The notes beneath the pieces were generated by a model. That model had not been told where the DNA came from. It worked only from the letters and a program-made list of their open reading frames with translations, and did no database searches. The position numbers and the translations under genes are program-made. From Tsukamurella paurometabola DSM 20162 (GTDB lineage: Bacteria > Actinomycetota > Actinomycetes > Mycobacteriales > Mycobacteriaceae), in contig NC_014158.1 in NCBI RefSeq assembly GCF_000092225.1, forward strand, positions 4,278,001 through 4,342,000: 64,000 bases of DNA, read 5' to 3'. Position 1 is the stretch's first letter; the number at the start of each line of letters is the position of its first letter. Shown here piece after piece: positions 25,221 through 38,469 of this stretch.

Positions 25221-26168
25221 ATGACCGCGAGCGCAGGGCGCATCGCACCCGCACCTGTCGAGCCGGCGACGGCATCGGCGGCGGTGGCGAACGCCCCACG
25301 GGTCGATCCGGTGGCCGCGGGATACCGCATACCGATCGCCACGCCGGCTCGTCCGGGGCACGTGCTCACCACACTCCGGGACGCCATGGTCGCCCCCTCG
25401 TCCGCCGCCGGGCCCGCCAACGTGGTGATGCAGTTGATCGACCCGCCGGTCGCCTACGGCGTGATGGAGTCGCCGGTGGAATCCGGTGCGCTCTATAAGC
25501 ATCCGATCAAGCGCACCCGCACCACCTTCACCTACCTCGCCGTGGCCGTGCTCGGCACCCAGGACGACAAGGAGCGCTATCGCGAGGCGGTCAACACTGC
25601 GCACCGGCAGGTGCGCAGCACCGAGAAGAGCCCGGTGAAGTACAACGCGATGGACCGCAACCTGCAGCTGTGGGTGGCGATGTGCCTGTACGTGGGATTC
25701 GAGGACACCCACAAGCTGCTGCGCGGCCCGATGTCCCCGGAGCAACGGGCCCTGTTCTACCGCGACGCGGCGCCGCTGGGCACCACGCTGCAGGTGCATC
25801 CCGATCAATGGCCCGCGACACCCGAGGAGTTCGACGCCGCGTGGGTCGAACTGTGCGATACCAAGATCGCGCCGACGCCGGAGACCCGGGACTATCTCCG
25901 CCAGCTCGTCGATCTCACCTTCGTCGGCACGGTACCCGGACCGTTCAAGGCCTTCTCCCGCTTCCAGACCGCGGGCTTCCTCGCGCCGAAGTTCCGTGAG
26001 GCGATGGAGATCACCTGGACGCCGCGGCATCAGCGCGCGTTCGACGCCTTCTGGCGTCTGGTGGGAACGGTCAATCGGTTCCTCCCGGTGGCCCTCACCC
26101 GGTTGCCGTACGAGCTCCTGCTCGTGGACATGCGCACCCGGGCCAAGCTCGGCCGTCCCCTGGTCTGA
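25221..26168 (+). CDS. MpaB/DUF2236-type oxygenase family protein
   Basis: The ATG at 25221 follows GGAGG. The 315-residue product matches the DUF2236/MpaB family (haem-binding oxygenases related to rubber oxygenase): V-A-Y-G-V-M-E-S-P near 80, R-T-F/T-Y-L-A-V, H-R-Q-V-R, and W-V-A-M-C-L-Y-V-G-F near 155, a region that usually supplies haem ligands. The His content is consistent but I cannot assign ligands. Divergent from the Mce3R-like gene, so probably lipid or sterol responsive. A strong terminator follows. Confidence 0.85.
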   Translation: MTASAGRIAPAPVEPATASAAVANAPRVDPVAAGYRIPIATPARPGHVLTTLRDAMVAPSSAAGPANVVMQLIDPPVAYGVMESPVESGALYKHPIKRTRTTFTYLAVAVLGTQDDKERYREAVNTAHRQVRSTEKSPVKYNAMDRNLQLWVAMCLYVGFEDTHKLLRGPMSPEQRALFYRDAAPLGTTLQVHPDQWPATPEEFDAAWVELCDTKIAPTPETRDYLRQLVDLTFVGTVPGPFKAFSRFQTAGFLAPKFREAMEITWTPRHQRAFDAFWRLVGTVNRFLPVALTRLPYELLLVDMRTRAKLGRPLV

Positions 26169-26176
26169 CCGCGCAC

Positions 26177-26213
26177 ACGAAAGCCGGGGCCCTACTCGGG
26201 TCCCGGCTTTCGT
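26177..26213. terminator. Bidirectional terminator
   Basis: ACGAAAGCCGGG (26177-26188) pairs with CCCGGCTTTCGT (26202-26213), a perfect 12-bp stem between convergent genes. Confidence 0.88.
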
Positions 26214-26234
26214 GTCGCTCGACCAGCCGCCGGC

Positions 26235-27818
26235 TCAGCCGAACTGCTGGCGCAGAGTGGGTTTGGTGACCTTGCCCGTGGGGTTGCGGGGCAGGGCGTC
26301 GATCACCACCACATGCCGCGGATGCTTGTACCGGGCGATGTGATCGGTGAGGAAGGCGGACAGGGTGTCCACCGTCAGCTCAGCACCCTCGCGCAGCTGC
26401 ACCACCGCGACCACGGCCTCACCCCATTTCTCGTCGGGCTTGCCGATGACGGCGACCTCGGTGACATCGGGGTGCGCGGCGACGGCGTTCTCCACCTCCT
26501 GGGAGTAGATGTTCTCGCCGCCGGAGATGATCATGTCCTTGGCGCGGTCGACCACGTAGACGAACCCCTCCTCGTCCATCCGCACGAGATCGCCCGAGTG
26601 GAACCAGCCGCCCGCGAAGGCCTCGCGCGTGGCTTCGAGGTTGTTCCAGTAGCCCGACATCATATTGGGTCCGCGGTAGACGATCTCGCCGATCTGGCCC
26701 CGCGGCACGTCGTTGCCGTCCGGGTCGATCACGCGCGCGGCCACCGTCCGGACCACCTTGCCCACGGACCCGAACTTGCGCAGCGTGTCAGCGCCCGAGA
26801 GTGCACAGGTGACCGGCGACATCTCGGTCTGGCCGAAGACGGCGCAGATCTCGGCGTCGGGGAAGGTGGCGGTCAGCTCCCGCAGCAGAGTCTCGCTCGC
26901 GGGAGCGGCGCCCCACCAGACATAGCGCAGCTTGAGGTTGCGCGGCCGGGCCTTCTGCTCGGCGACAGCGAGCTGCCACTGCATGGGCACCATGAACATG
27001 CTGGTGATGCCCTCGCGCTCCAGCGCATCGAGCGTCTGCGCCGGGTCGAACGCTCCGAGCGGGAAGATCACCGAGGTCAGGCCCTGCAGGAAGGCGGTGG
27101 CGAGCACGCCGAAGCCGGCGATGTGGAACATCGGGACCGCGATCGCGCCCACCGCTTCGGGATCGACGGAGCCGGGCGCGACCAGATTGGTCCAGCCCTG
27201 GGCCGTCATGTTGATGTGGGTGAGCACCGCGCCCTTCGGCCGGCCGGTGGTCCCCGAGGTGTACATGATGAGCGCCGGTGAATCCTCGGGCACGTCGACG
27301 TGGGGATCGGGGTTGCCTTCGGCGATCAGGTCCTCGAAACCGACCGCCCCCGCGGCCTCGTCCGCACCGTCGAACCGGATGCGGAGGCCGAAGTCGGCCC
27401 CGGCTCCCGCCACTCCCGCCACCAGGGGGTCGAACGGCGCCTCGTAGATGACCGCGCTGCACTTCGTGTCCTGGACGAGATACGCGACCTCGGGCGGCGC
27501 CATGCGGAAGTTGACCGGGACCGCGATGCCGCCGAGCGCCGTCACACCGAGCGCCGCCTCGACGTACTCGATCCGGTTTAGGCCGAGAATCAGCACCCGG
27601 TCGCCCGCCGTGATCCCGCGCTTGGCTAGCGCTCCGGCGAAGGCGCCGACCCGCTCGGCGAACCGTCCCCAGGAGACCTCCTTGTCGAGGTACCGCAGCG
27701 CGGTCTGATCGCCTCGCATGACGGCGTGATTGCGGATTTGATTGTTCCAGGTATTGCGCTGGGAGCTGCGGGGCTCCTCGGTACGGGGATACCAGGCGAT
27801 GTTCTCTTCGGCGGTCAT
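26235..27818 (-). CDS. FadD5-like acyl-CoA ligase
   Basis: The 527-residue protein has the AMP-binding P-loop [12 protein letters not shown]5-type [35 protein letters not shown] and the C-terminal P-R-N-P-T-G-K catalytic Lys. From memory it resembles FadD5, which in mycobacteria sits beside mce1 and recycles mycolate-derived fatty acids; that link is a recollection, not a search. It activates a carboxylic acid to its CoA thioester in the cytoplasm. Divergent from fadA across the KstR-like site. Confidence 0.9.
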   Translation of the reverse strand: MTAEENIAWYPRTEEPRSSQRNTWNNQIRNHAVMRGDQTALRYLDKEVSWGRFAERVGAFAGALAKRGITAGDRVLILGLNRIEYVEAALGVTALGGIAVPVNFRMAPPEVAYLVQDTKCSAVIYEAPFDPLVAGVAGAGADFGLRIRFDGADEAAGAVGFEDLIAEGNPDPHVDVPEDSPALIMYTSGTTGRPKGAVLTHINMTAQGWTNLVAPGSVDPEAVGAIAVPMFHIAGFGVLATAFLQGLTSVIFPLGAFDPAQTLDALEREGITSMFMVPMQWQLAVAEQKARPRNLKLRYVWWGAAPASETLLRELTATFPDAEICAVFGQTEMSPVTCALSGADTLRKFGSVGKVVRTVAARVIDPDGNDVPRGQIGEIVYRGPNMMSGYWNNLEATREAFAGGWFHSGDLVRMDEEGFVYVVDRAKDMIISGGENIYSQEVENAVAAHPDVTEVAVIGKPDEKWGEAVVAVVQLREGAELTVDTLSAFLTDHIARYKHPRHVVVIDALPRNPTGKVTKPTLRQQFG

Positions 27819-27830
27819 GTATGCGATTGT

Positions 27831-27848
27831 GTTCTAGAACATGTTCGA
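27831..27848. promoter_or_regulatory. KstR-like operator between fadD and fadA
   Basis: GTTC-TA-GAAC-AT-GTTC (27831-27846) has three alternating half-sites giving two overlapping perfect 10-bp palindromes. Positions 27835-27848 (TAGAACATGTTCGA) satisfy the T-n2-AAC-n2-GTT-n2-A pattern known for KstR, the TetR repressor of sterol and lipid catabolism. It lies 17-30 bp upstream of the fadD start. Confidence 0.7.
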
Positions 27849-27929
27849 TCGGGGCCGAATCACCGAAAGTTAGAGAATAGTGATTCACTTGTGACGGTCC
27901 AGACGGACAGCACACCAGGAAGGAACACC

Positions 27930-29138
27930 GTGTCCGACGCTTTCATCTACGAGGCCATCCGCACACCGCGCGGTAAGCAGCGCGGCGGCTCGCTCCACGC
28001 GACCAAGCCGATCGACCTGGTCGTCGGCCTGATCGACGAGGTCAAGACCCGTTTCCCCGCCCTCGATCCGGCCGATATCGACGACATCGTGCTGGGCGTC
28101 GTGGCGCCCGTGGGCGAGCAGGGCGGCGTCATCCCGCGCGCCGCCGCGATGGCCGGCGGTCTGCCGGACACCGTGGCCGGCGTACAGATCAACCGGTTCT
28201 GCGGATCCGGCCTGGAAGCCACCAACACCGCCGCGCAGAAGGTGCGAGCCGGCTGGGACCAGCTCGTACTCGCGGGTGGCGTCGAGTCGATGTCGCGTGT
28301 CCCGATGGGCTCCGACGGCGGCGCGATGTTCCAGGACGTCACCACCAACTACGACACCTACTTCGTGCCGCAGGGCATCGGTGCCGATCTGATCGCCACC
28401 ATCGAGGGCTTCACCCGAGACGATGTCGACGAGTTCGCCGCCCAGAGCCAGGCCAACGCCGCCAAGGCGTGGGACGAGGGCCGGTTCGCCAAGTCCGTCG
28501 TACCGGTCAAGGACATCAACGGCCTGACCGTGCTGGACACCGATGAGCACCGCCGTCCGGGCACCACCCCGGCAGACCTCGGCAAGCTCAAGCCGGCCTT
28601 CGAGGGCATCGGCGCGATGGGCGGCTTCGACGCCGTGGCGCTGCAGAAGTACTACACCGTGGAGCGGATCAACCACGTGCACACGGGCGGTAACAGCTCG
28701 GGCATCGTCGACGGTGCAGCCCTGGTGCTGGTCGGCAGCGAGGCAGCGGGCGCGAAGGCGGGCCTGACCCCGCGCGGGCGCATCGTGTCGACCGCGATCA
28801 CCGGTTCCGATCCGACGATCATGCTGACCGGTCCCACGCCGGCCACCGAGAAGGCTCTCAAGCAGGCCGGGCTGACCAAGGACGACATCGACGTCTGGGA
28901 GCTCAACGAGGCCTTCGCCTCGGTGGTCCTGAAGTGGATGAAGGACTTCAAGCTCGACCGCGAGCAGGTCAACGTCAACGGCGGCGCGATCGCGCTGGGG
29001 CACCCGCTGGGCGCCACCGGCGCGATGCTGGTGGGCACCGTGCTCGACGAGCTCGAGCGCTCCGGCGGCCGCTACGGCCTGATCACCCTGTGCATCGGCG
29101 GCGGTATGGGCATCGCCACCATCATCGAGCGCCTCTGA
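27930..29138 (+). CDS. fadA: Acetyl-CoA acyltransferase (thiolase), beta-oxidation FadA
   Basis: Starting at the GTG at 27930 behind AGGAAGGAA, the 402-residue thiolase has the nucleophile in N-R-F-C-G-S-G (C91), N-E-A-F-A, the [15 protein letters not shown] loop and the second Cys in L-C-I-G-G-G-M-G. It cleaves 3-ketoacyl-CoA with CoA. It precedes fadB by 33 bp, the usual trifunctional enzyme pair. Confidence 0.95.
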   Translation: MSDAFIYEAIRTPRGKQRGGSLHATKPIDLVVGLIDEVKTRFPALDPADIDDIVLGVVAPVGEQGGVIPRAAAMAGGLPDTVAGVQINRFCGSGLEATNTAAQKVRAGWDQLVLAGGVESMSRVPMGSDGGAMFQDVTTNYDTYFVPQGIGADLIATIEGFTRDDVDEFAAQSQANAAKAWDEGRFAKSVVPVKDINGLTVLDTDEHRRPGTTPADLGKLKPAFEGIGAMGGFDAVALQKYYTVERINHVHTGGNSSGIVDGAALVLVGSEAAGAKAGLTPRGRIVSTAITGSDPTIMLTGPTPATEKALKQAGLTKDDIDVWELNEAFASVVLKWMKDFKLDREQVNVNGGAIALGHPLGATGAMLVGTVLDELERSGGRYGLITLCIGGGMGIATIIERL

Positions 29139-29171
29139 CCGGCCGGAAAGACTACGGAGACAACAACAGAC

Positions 29172-31361
29172 ATGGCTGAGAACATGATCCGCTGGGACCA
29201 GGACGCCGACGGCATCGTCACCCTGACGATGGACGATCCCACCAGCTCCGCGAACACCATGAACGACCTGTACCGGGAGTCGATGGGTGCCACCATCGAT
29301 CGCCTGGAGGCCGAGAAGGACGCCATCACCGGCGTCGTCCTGACGTCGGCGAAGAAGACCTTCTTCGCCGGTGGCAATCTCAATCTGATCCGCCAGTCCA
29401 CCAAGGAGCAGGCGCAGCAGGTCTTCGACAACGTCGAGAACCTGAAGAAGGACCTGCGCCGCCTCGAGACCCTGGGCAAGCCCGTCGTGGCTGCCATCAA
29501 CGGCGCCGCTCTGGGCGGTGGCCTGGAGATCGCGCTCGCCACGCACCACCGCATCGCGGCCGACGCGCGCGGTTCGCAGATCGGCCTGCCCGAGGTCACC
29601 CTGGGCCTGCTCCCCGGTGGTGGCGGCGTGACCCGCACCGTGCGGCTCCTCGGCCTGCAGGGCGCACTCATGGGTGTCCTGCTCCAGGGCCCGCGTCTCA
29701 AGCCGGCCAAGGCAAAGGAGGTGGGGCTGGTCCACGAGGTCGTCGGCACCGTCGAGGAACTCATCCCCGCCGCCAAGGCGTGGATCAAGGCCAATCCCGA
29801 GGGCGGCGTGCAACCGTGGGACGTCAAGGGCTTTCGTATCCCCGGCGGTTCCCCGAACTCGCCGGCGATCGCCGCGAACCTGCCCGCCTTCCCGGCCAAC
29901 CTTCGTAAGCAGCTCAAAGGCGCACCGATGCCCGCGCCGCGCGCGATCATGGCTGCCGCGGTCGAGGGTGCGCTGGTGGACTTCGATACCGCCAGCGTGA
30001 TCGAGGGGCGCTACTTCACCTCGTTGGCCACCGGTCAGGTGTCGAAGAACATGATCAAGGCGTTCTTCTTCGATCTGCAGCACATCAACGGTGGCGGTAG
30101 CCGTCCCGATGGGTACGAGAAGTACCAGGCCAAGAAGGTCGGCGTGATCGGCGCCGGCATGATGGGCGCGGCCATCGCGTACGTCTCGGCGAAGGCCGGT
30201 ATCGAGGTGGTGCTCAAGGACATCGACATCGAGGCCGCGAAGAAGGGCAAGGCATACTCCGAGAAGCTGGAGGAGAAGGCGCTGGCCAAGGGCCGCACCA
30301 CCGCCGAGAAGTCGGCCGAGCTCCTGGCCCGGATCACGCCCACGGTGGACGCCGCCGATTTCGCGGGTGTCGATCTCGTCATCGAGGCCGCGTTCGAGTC
30401 CGTCGAGGTCAAGAACAAGGTCTTCCAGGAGATCGAGGACATCGTCGAACCCGACGCCATCCTGGGCTCGAACACCTCGACCCTGCCGATCACCATCCTC
30501 GCCGAGGGCGTCAAGCGCTCCGAGGACTTCATCGGCATCCACTTCTTCTCCCCCGTGGACAAGATGCCCCTGGTCGAGATCATCAAGGGCGAGAAGACCT
30601 CCGACGCCGTCCTGGCCAAGGTGATCGACTACACCCTGCAGATCAAGAAGACCCCGATCGTGGTCAACGACTCGCGCGGCTTCTTCACCTCCCGTGTGAT
30701 CGGCACCTTCGTCAACGAGGCGATCGCCGCGGTGGGCGAGGGAGTGAACCCCGTGCTGATCGAGCAGGCGGGCCAGCAGGCCGGCTACCCGGCCGCGCCG
30801 CTGCAGCTGATGGACGAGCTCACGCTCACCCTGCCCCAGAAGATCCGCAAGGAGACCCGCGCTGCCGCCGAGGCCGCCGGTAAGCCACTGCCCCCGCACG
30901 GCAGCGACGCGGTGGTGGACGCGATGATCGACAACGGCCGCACCGGCCGCAAGGACGGCGCCGGCTTCTACGACTACGTGGACGGTAAGCGCACCGGCTT
31001 GTGGCCGGGCCTGAAGGATCTGTTCCCGGCGGGCAAGGACATTCCGCTGCAGGACATGATCGACCGGATGCTGTTCATCGAGTCGATCGAGACCGTGCGC
31101 TGCTTCGACGAGGGCGTACTGGAGTCCGTCGCGGACGCCAACATCGGCTCCATCTTCGGCATCGGTTACCCCGCGTGGACCGGTGGCGTGATGCAGTTCA
31201 TCAACGGCTACGAGGGAACCGAGGGGACGGCAGCCGCGGGTCTGCAGGGCCCGAAGGCCTTCGTCGCTCGCGCGAACGAGCTGGCCACGAAGTACGGCGA
31301 GCAGTTCACCCCGCCGGCCTCGCTGGTCGCCAAGGCGGAATCCGGCGAGACCTACGAGTAG
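29172..31361 (+). CDS. fadB: Fatty oxidation complex alpha subunit (enoyl-CoA hydratase/3-hydroxyacyl-CoA dehydrogenase)
   Basis: The 729-residue protein joins an N-terminal crotonase domain (N-G-A-A-L-G-G-G-L-E-I-A, then G-L-P-E-V-T-L-G-L-L-P-G) to a 3-hydroxyacyl-CoA dehydrogenase with the Rossmann loop V-G-V-I-G-A-G-M-M-G near 320 and I-G-I-H-F-F-S-P-V-D-K-M near 455. It hydrates enoyl-CoA and oxidises the 3-hydroxy product with NAD+, handing it to FadA. Full family length. A terminator follows. Confidence 0.95.
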   Translation: MAENMIRWDQDADGIVTLTMDDPTSSANTMNDLYRESMGATIDRLEAEKDAITGVVLTSAKKTFFAGGNLNLIRQSTKEQAQQVFDNVENLKKDLRRLETLGKPVVAAINGAALGGGLEIALATHHRIAADARGSQIGLPEVTLGLLPGGGGVTRTVRLLGLQGALMGVLLQGPRLKPAKAKEVGLVHEVVGTVEELIPAAKAWIKANPEGGVQPWDVKGFRIPGGSPNSPAIAANLPAFPANLRKQLKGAPMPAPRAIMAAAVEGALVDFDTASVIEGRYFTSLATGQVSKNMIKAFFFDLQHINGGGSRPDGYEKYQAKKVGVIGAGMMGAAIAYVSAKAGIEVVLKDIDIEAAKKGKAYSEKLEEKALAKGRTTAEKSAELLARITPTVDAADFAGVDLVIEAAFESVEVKNKVFQEIEDIVEPDAILGSNTSTLPITILAEGVKRSEDFIGIHFFSPVDKMPLVEIIKGEKTSDAVLAKVIDYTLQIKKTPIVVNDSRGFFTSRVIGTFVNEAIAAVGEGVNPVLIEQAGQQAGYPAAPLQLMDELTLTLPQKIRKETRAAAEAAGKPLPPHGSDAVVDAMIDNGRTGRKDGAGFYDYVDGKRTGLWPGLKDLFPAGKDIPLQDMIDRMLFIESIETVRCFDEGVLESVADANIGSIFGIGYPAWTGGVMQFINGYEGTEGTAAAGLQGPKAFVARANELATKYGEQFTPPASLVAKAESGETYE

Positions 31362-31388
31362 GCCTGCGCCGCATCAATTCACAGAAAG

Positions 31389-31421
31389 GGCCCGGCACCG
31401 TCTCCTCGACGGTGCCGGGCC
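31389..31421 (+). terminator. Terminator after fadAB
   Basis: GGCCCGGCACCGTC (31389-31402) pairs exactly with 31408-31421 around a 5-nt loop, between convergent fadB and the DUF805 gene. Confidence 0.85.
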
Positions 31422-31449
31422 TCTTCGTGCTCGGCCGAGACTTCTCGTT

Positions 31450-31971
31450 CTACGGGAACACGTGGTCGGTCGGCGCCGCTTGCGCGCCGCGGTCGAACCG
31501 GCAACCCGCCCGACTGCTGCTCAGGACGCCGACGATGATCGGGCCCGCCACACCCAGCAACGGGATCAAGCCGCCGACGACCACCAGGAGATACCACCAT
31601 CCGGAGGCGTTCGCATCGTGCAGGCGCCGCACACTCAACGCGATGTAACCGATCCCCATCACCACCACCGCGAAGAAGAAGCCGGTGAACGACACAATCA
31701 TGATCGCCGTCGAGACGGCACCCATGTTGTCCGGGTCGGAGGCGGTGGCGAAGCTGAGGAACATCAGCACGTACGAGACGACCACGACGATGGCGTTTGC
31801 GAGGAACGGCCACCAGTACTCACTCTGCGATGCCCGGCCGCGGTACCGGAAGTAGCTGCGGAAGAAGCGCTTGATCGCCTCGCCGAACGAGGCGCCGTAC
31901 AGCGGCAGGTCCAGATTGTTCGGGTCCCGCGCAGGCGCCGGCGGCGCGTAGTCGTACTGTTGATATGTCAT
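31450..31971 (-). CDS. DUF805 family membrane protein
   Basis: The 173-residue product starts M-T-Y-Q-Q-Y behind GAGGGGGAGA. Marks of DUF805 are R-Y-R-G-R-A-S-Q-S-E-Y-W-W-P-F and S-V-R-R-L-H-D-A-N-A-S-G-W-W, with about four membrane helices. Function of the family is unknown. Single gene, bounded by terminators on both sides. Confidence 0.88.
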   Translation of the reverse strand: MTYQQYDYAPPAPARDPNNLDLPLYGASFGEAIKRFFRSYFRYRGRASQSEYWWPFLANAIVVVVSYVLMFLSFATASDPDNMGAVSTAIMIVSFTGFFFAVVVMGIGYIALSVRRLHDANASGWWYLLVVVGGLIPLLGVAGPIIVGVLSSSRAGCRFDRGAQAAPTDHVFP

Positions 31972-32070
31972 CGAAATCTCCCCCTCGCAATGAATGATGT
32001 GCGAAGGGAAAGCTACCGATACCTCGGACAAACAACAACGTGGGTTGAATCACGACCACCCGTCGACGCA

Positions 32071-32107
32071 CGAACCCCGCGACGTGCAGGTGTCGTCGCG
32101 GGGTTCG
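32071..32107 (-). terminator. Terminator after the enoyl-CoA hydratase operon
   Basis: CGAACCCCGCGACG (32071-32084) pairs perfectly with 32094-32107 around a 9-nt loop, 27 bp beyond the hydratase stop. Confidence 0.8.
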
Positions 32108-32133
32108 ATTCGTACCCGAGGGGTGGGTACGGG

Positions 32134-36340
<4,207 letters not shown>

Positions 36341-36346
<6 letters not shown>

Positions 36347-36368
36347 GCGCACCCGGGTGCGCTCAGGC
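36341..36368. terminator. Bidirectional terminator
   Basis: GCCTGAGCGCACCC is followed directly by its exact reverse complement, a 28-bp perfect palindrome that contains the stop of the MpaB-like gene and ends 2 bp before the convergent lipoprotein stop. Confidence 0.8.
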
Positions 36369-36369
36369 G

Positions 36370-36918
36370 TTAGAAGGACGTGGTGTTCGCGACGTCCACA
36401 CTGACGCCGTGCCCGTCGCGGGTGAACACGGTCTTCTCGGCATCGGCTCGGATCGTCCACCCGTAGGCCGTGTACGTGCTTCCGTACCGCATCGTCGTGG
36501 CCGGTGCCGTGACCGCCATGTTGCCGTAGTACCAGCGGATCTCGCTGCCGCGGTAGACGAAGCCGGTGGCCGGTTCCCCGGTCTCCGCCCGATAGGTCTT
36601 ACCGAACTCCGTCGACTGGCATTCCACGAGCTCGGCGCGCACATTGCACGTGGTCTTCCCTGATTGGGTGAGCACGCGGCTAGCCGCTCCCGGTCCGCCC
36701 GGCAGTGCCGTGGGCGGCGACTCCGCCGCGCGGGTCGGCCCCGATTCGGGAGCGTTCGTGGCCGCACCGGCGGATGCCGACGGTGCCGCGGTCACGGTGA
36801 CCGTCGTCGCAGTGGCCGTCGCGGACGGCGCGGCACCGTCGCCGTCCCCGCACGCCGCCAGCGCGAGCGTCACTCCGGCGAGCACCATCGCGCTCACGGG
36901 TCCTGTCGTTCGGTCCAT
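36370..36918 (-). CDS. Secreted lipoprotein of unknown function
   Basis: The 182-residue product starts at the ATG at 36918 behind GAAGGGG. A signal ends in the lipobox L-A-A-C (Cys near 23), then an Ala/Thr/Pro-rich spacer of about 55 residues precedes a compact beta-rich domain with two Cys (T-C-N-V and E-C-Q-S) and Y-G-W-T-I. I do not recognise the fold. It is monocistronic and divergent from the GT87-like gene. Confidence 0.8.
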   Translation of the reverse strand: MDRTTGPVSAMVLAGVTLALAACGDGDGAAPSATATATTVTVTAAPSASAGAATNAPESGPTRAAESPPTALPGGPGAASRVLTQSGKTTCNVRAELVECQSTEFGKTYRAETGEPATGFVYRGSEIRWYYGNMAVTAPATTMRYGSTYTAYGWTIRADAEKTVFTRDGHGVSVDVANTTSF

Positions 36919-37023
36919 CGGTGGCCCCTTCAGCCGGCACGTTCCGCACGACGTGCATCGACCTGAGATCGTCCGCGCACCGTCGATCGTTAACACCCGA
37001 TCGCGGGCGATAAGGTGGAGGCC

Positions 37024-38469
37024 ATGCCTCGTCCCCCGATCCGCTTCGACCGGGTCGCGTGGACCGTCCTCGGCCTCACCGCGCTCGCCCTGGTCATCGG
37101 ATACCAGATCAAGGCCCAGTGCACCGGTGCCCCGTTCGACGACCTCGGGCGATCGATGGGCTTCGCCGACACTCCCACCAGGATCTGCTACTCGGATCTG
37201 CAGTACCTGTGGTCGGGGCGCGATGTGAACAACCACGTCTTCCCGTACCTGAACGGCTGGATCGACGGCGACGGCAAGCTCCAGGGCGGAGCGATCGAAT
37301 ACCCCGTCCTCAGCGGCCTGCTGTTCTGGCTCGGCGCGATCGGCGCCACCAACGACGCCGAGTTCCTGCTGCACATGGCGGTCCTGCTCGCCCCGTTCGG
37401 ACTGCTCACCGGATGGATTCTGGCGAAGGTCTCGGGGCGCACCGCGGCGATCTGGGCGATCACCCCGCCACTGGCCCTGTACGCCTTCCACAACATGGAA
37501 CTGCCGGTGGTCGCCGCCGCGACGGCCGCCTTCGGCGTGATGGCATGGGCGGACCGCGCCGGCGGCTCCGTGCGCCTGCCCGCCATGACGGCAGCGGCGA
37601 TCTTCGCTGTGGGCTTCGACCTGAAGATCTACCCGGGGCTGTTCGTCGCGCCCCTGGTTCTGTACGTACTCACCCACGGTCGCGGCGGGACCGTCGCACT
37701 GCCCGACGGTCCCGGGCGCGGGACCCGCGTGAACTGGCGCCTGCTCGACTGGGCGGGCGCCGCCGCCACAGCCGCCACCGCGGTCGTCGTCGCCGTTGCG
37801 ATCAACGTGCCGTTCATCGTGTTCGGGGACGAGGGCTGGCGGGCGTCGCTGAAGTTCCAGGAGCTGCGCACGGCGGACCTGTCCACGAACTCGGTCTGGT
37901 ACTGGGGGGTGCGCGAGATCTTCGGCGACCCCGGCGACTACGACGCCTTCGTCTCCGGCGCCTCGCCGCTGCTGATCCTGGGCGCGATCGTGGCGCTCCT
38001 GCTCGTGGGCTGGTCGCACTACCGGCGCACCGGCGTGTACCCGTGGCTCGGGATCAGCGGCGCGATCCTGGCCGCGTTCATGCTGTTCCACAAGGTGCAC
38101 TCACCGCAGTACGTGCTGTGGCTGCTGCCCTTCTTCGTGCTGCTCACGGTGGACTGGCGCGCGATCGCCGCCTACCTGGTGTTCGATCTGAGCCTCGAAC
38201 TCACCGTATGGACGTACTTCTCCGAGCACGCAGCGAACCAACCGATCACCTGGTGGGTTCAGTGGGGCGTCTGGATCGGCGTCTGGGGCCGCGCGGCGAT
38301 GCTGCTGTTCTTCCTCTGGTACCTGCCCGGCCGTCCGCTGCGACTGCGCAGCGATTCCGACAGCGGAACATCGGGCGCACCGTCGAGCGGTCCGCCTGCG
38401 GGATCGTCGAGCGGCGGTGAGAACGGGCCGGGGAACGTGGACCGCACCAGATCTTCGTCGGGTTTGTAG
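37024..38469 (+). CDS. GT87 (DUF2029)-type membrane glycosyltransferase, extra copy
   Basis: The 481-residue protein has about ten membrane helices. Family marks are an early acidic loop after helix 1, E-Y-P-V-L-S-G near 90, D-L-K-I-Y-P-G-L-F and H-S-P-Q-Y-V-L-W-L-L-P. Such enzymes use polyprenyl-phosphate mannose for envelope glycolipids or glycans. Start 37024 has GGTGGAGG upstream. It is a paralogue of the convergent gene at 38259, which it overlaps by 211 bp; its Ser/Gly-rich tail lies wholly in the overlap. Confidence 0.88.
   Translation: MPRPPIRFDRVAWTVLGLTALALVIGYQIKAQCTGAPFDDLGRSMGFADTPTRICYSDLQYLWSGRDVNNHVFPYLNGWIDGDGKLQGGAIEYPVLSGLLFWLGAIGATNDAEFLLHMAVLLAPFGLLTGWILAKVSGRTAAIWAITPPLALYAFHNMELPVVAAATAAFGVMAWADRAGGSVRLPAMTAAAIFAVGFDLKIYPGLFVAPLVLYVLTHGRGGTVALPDGPGRGTRVNWRLLDWAGAAATAATAVVVAVAINVPFIVFGDEGWRASLKFQELRTADLSTNSVWYWGVREIFGDPGDYDAFVSGASPLLILGAIVALLLVGWSHYRRTGVYPWLGISGAILAAFMLFHKVHSPQYVLWLLPFFVLLTVDWRAIAAYLVFDLSLELTVWTYFSEHAANQPITWWVQWGVWIGVWGRAAMLLFFLWYLPGRPLRLRSDSDSGTSGAPSSGPPAGSSSGGENGPGNVDRTRSSSGL

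Noticed and set aside
27885-30899. 1004-codon minus-strand ORF
   Set aside because: Antisense shadow of fadA and fadB, rich in His/Gly/Asp/Arg with no domain.
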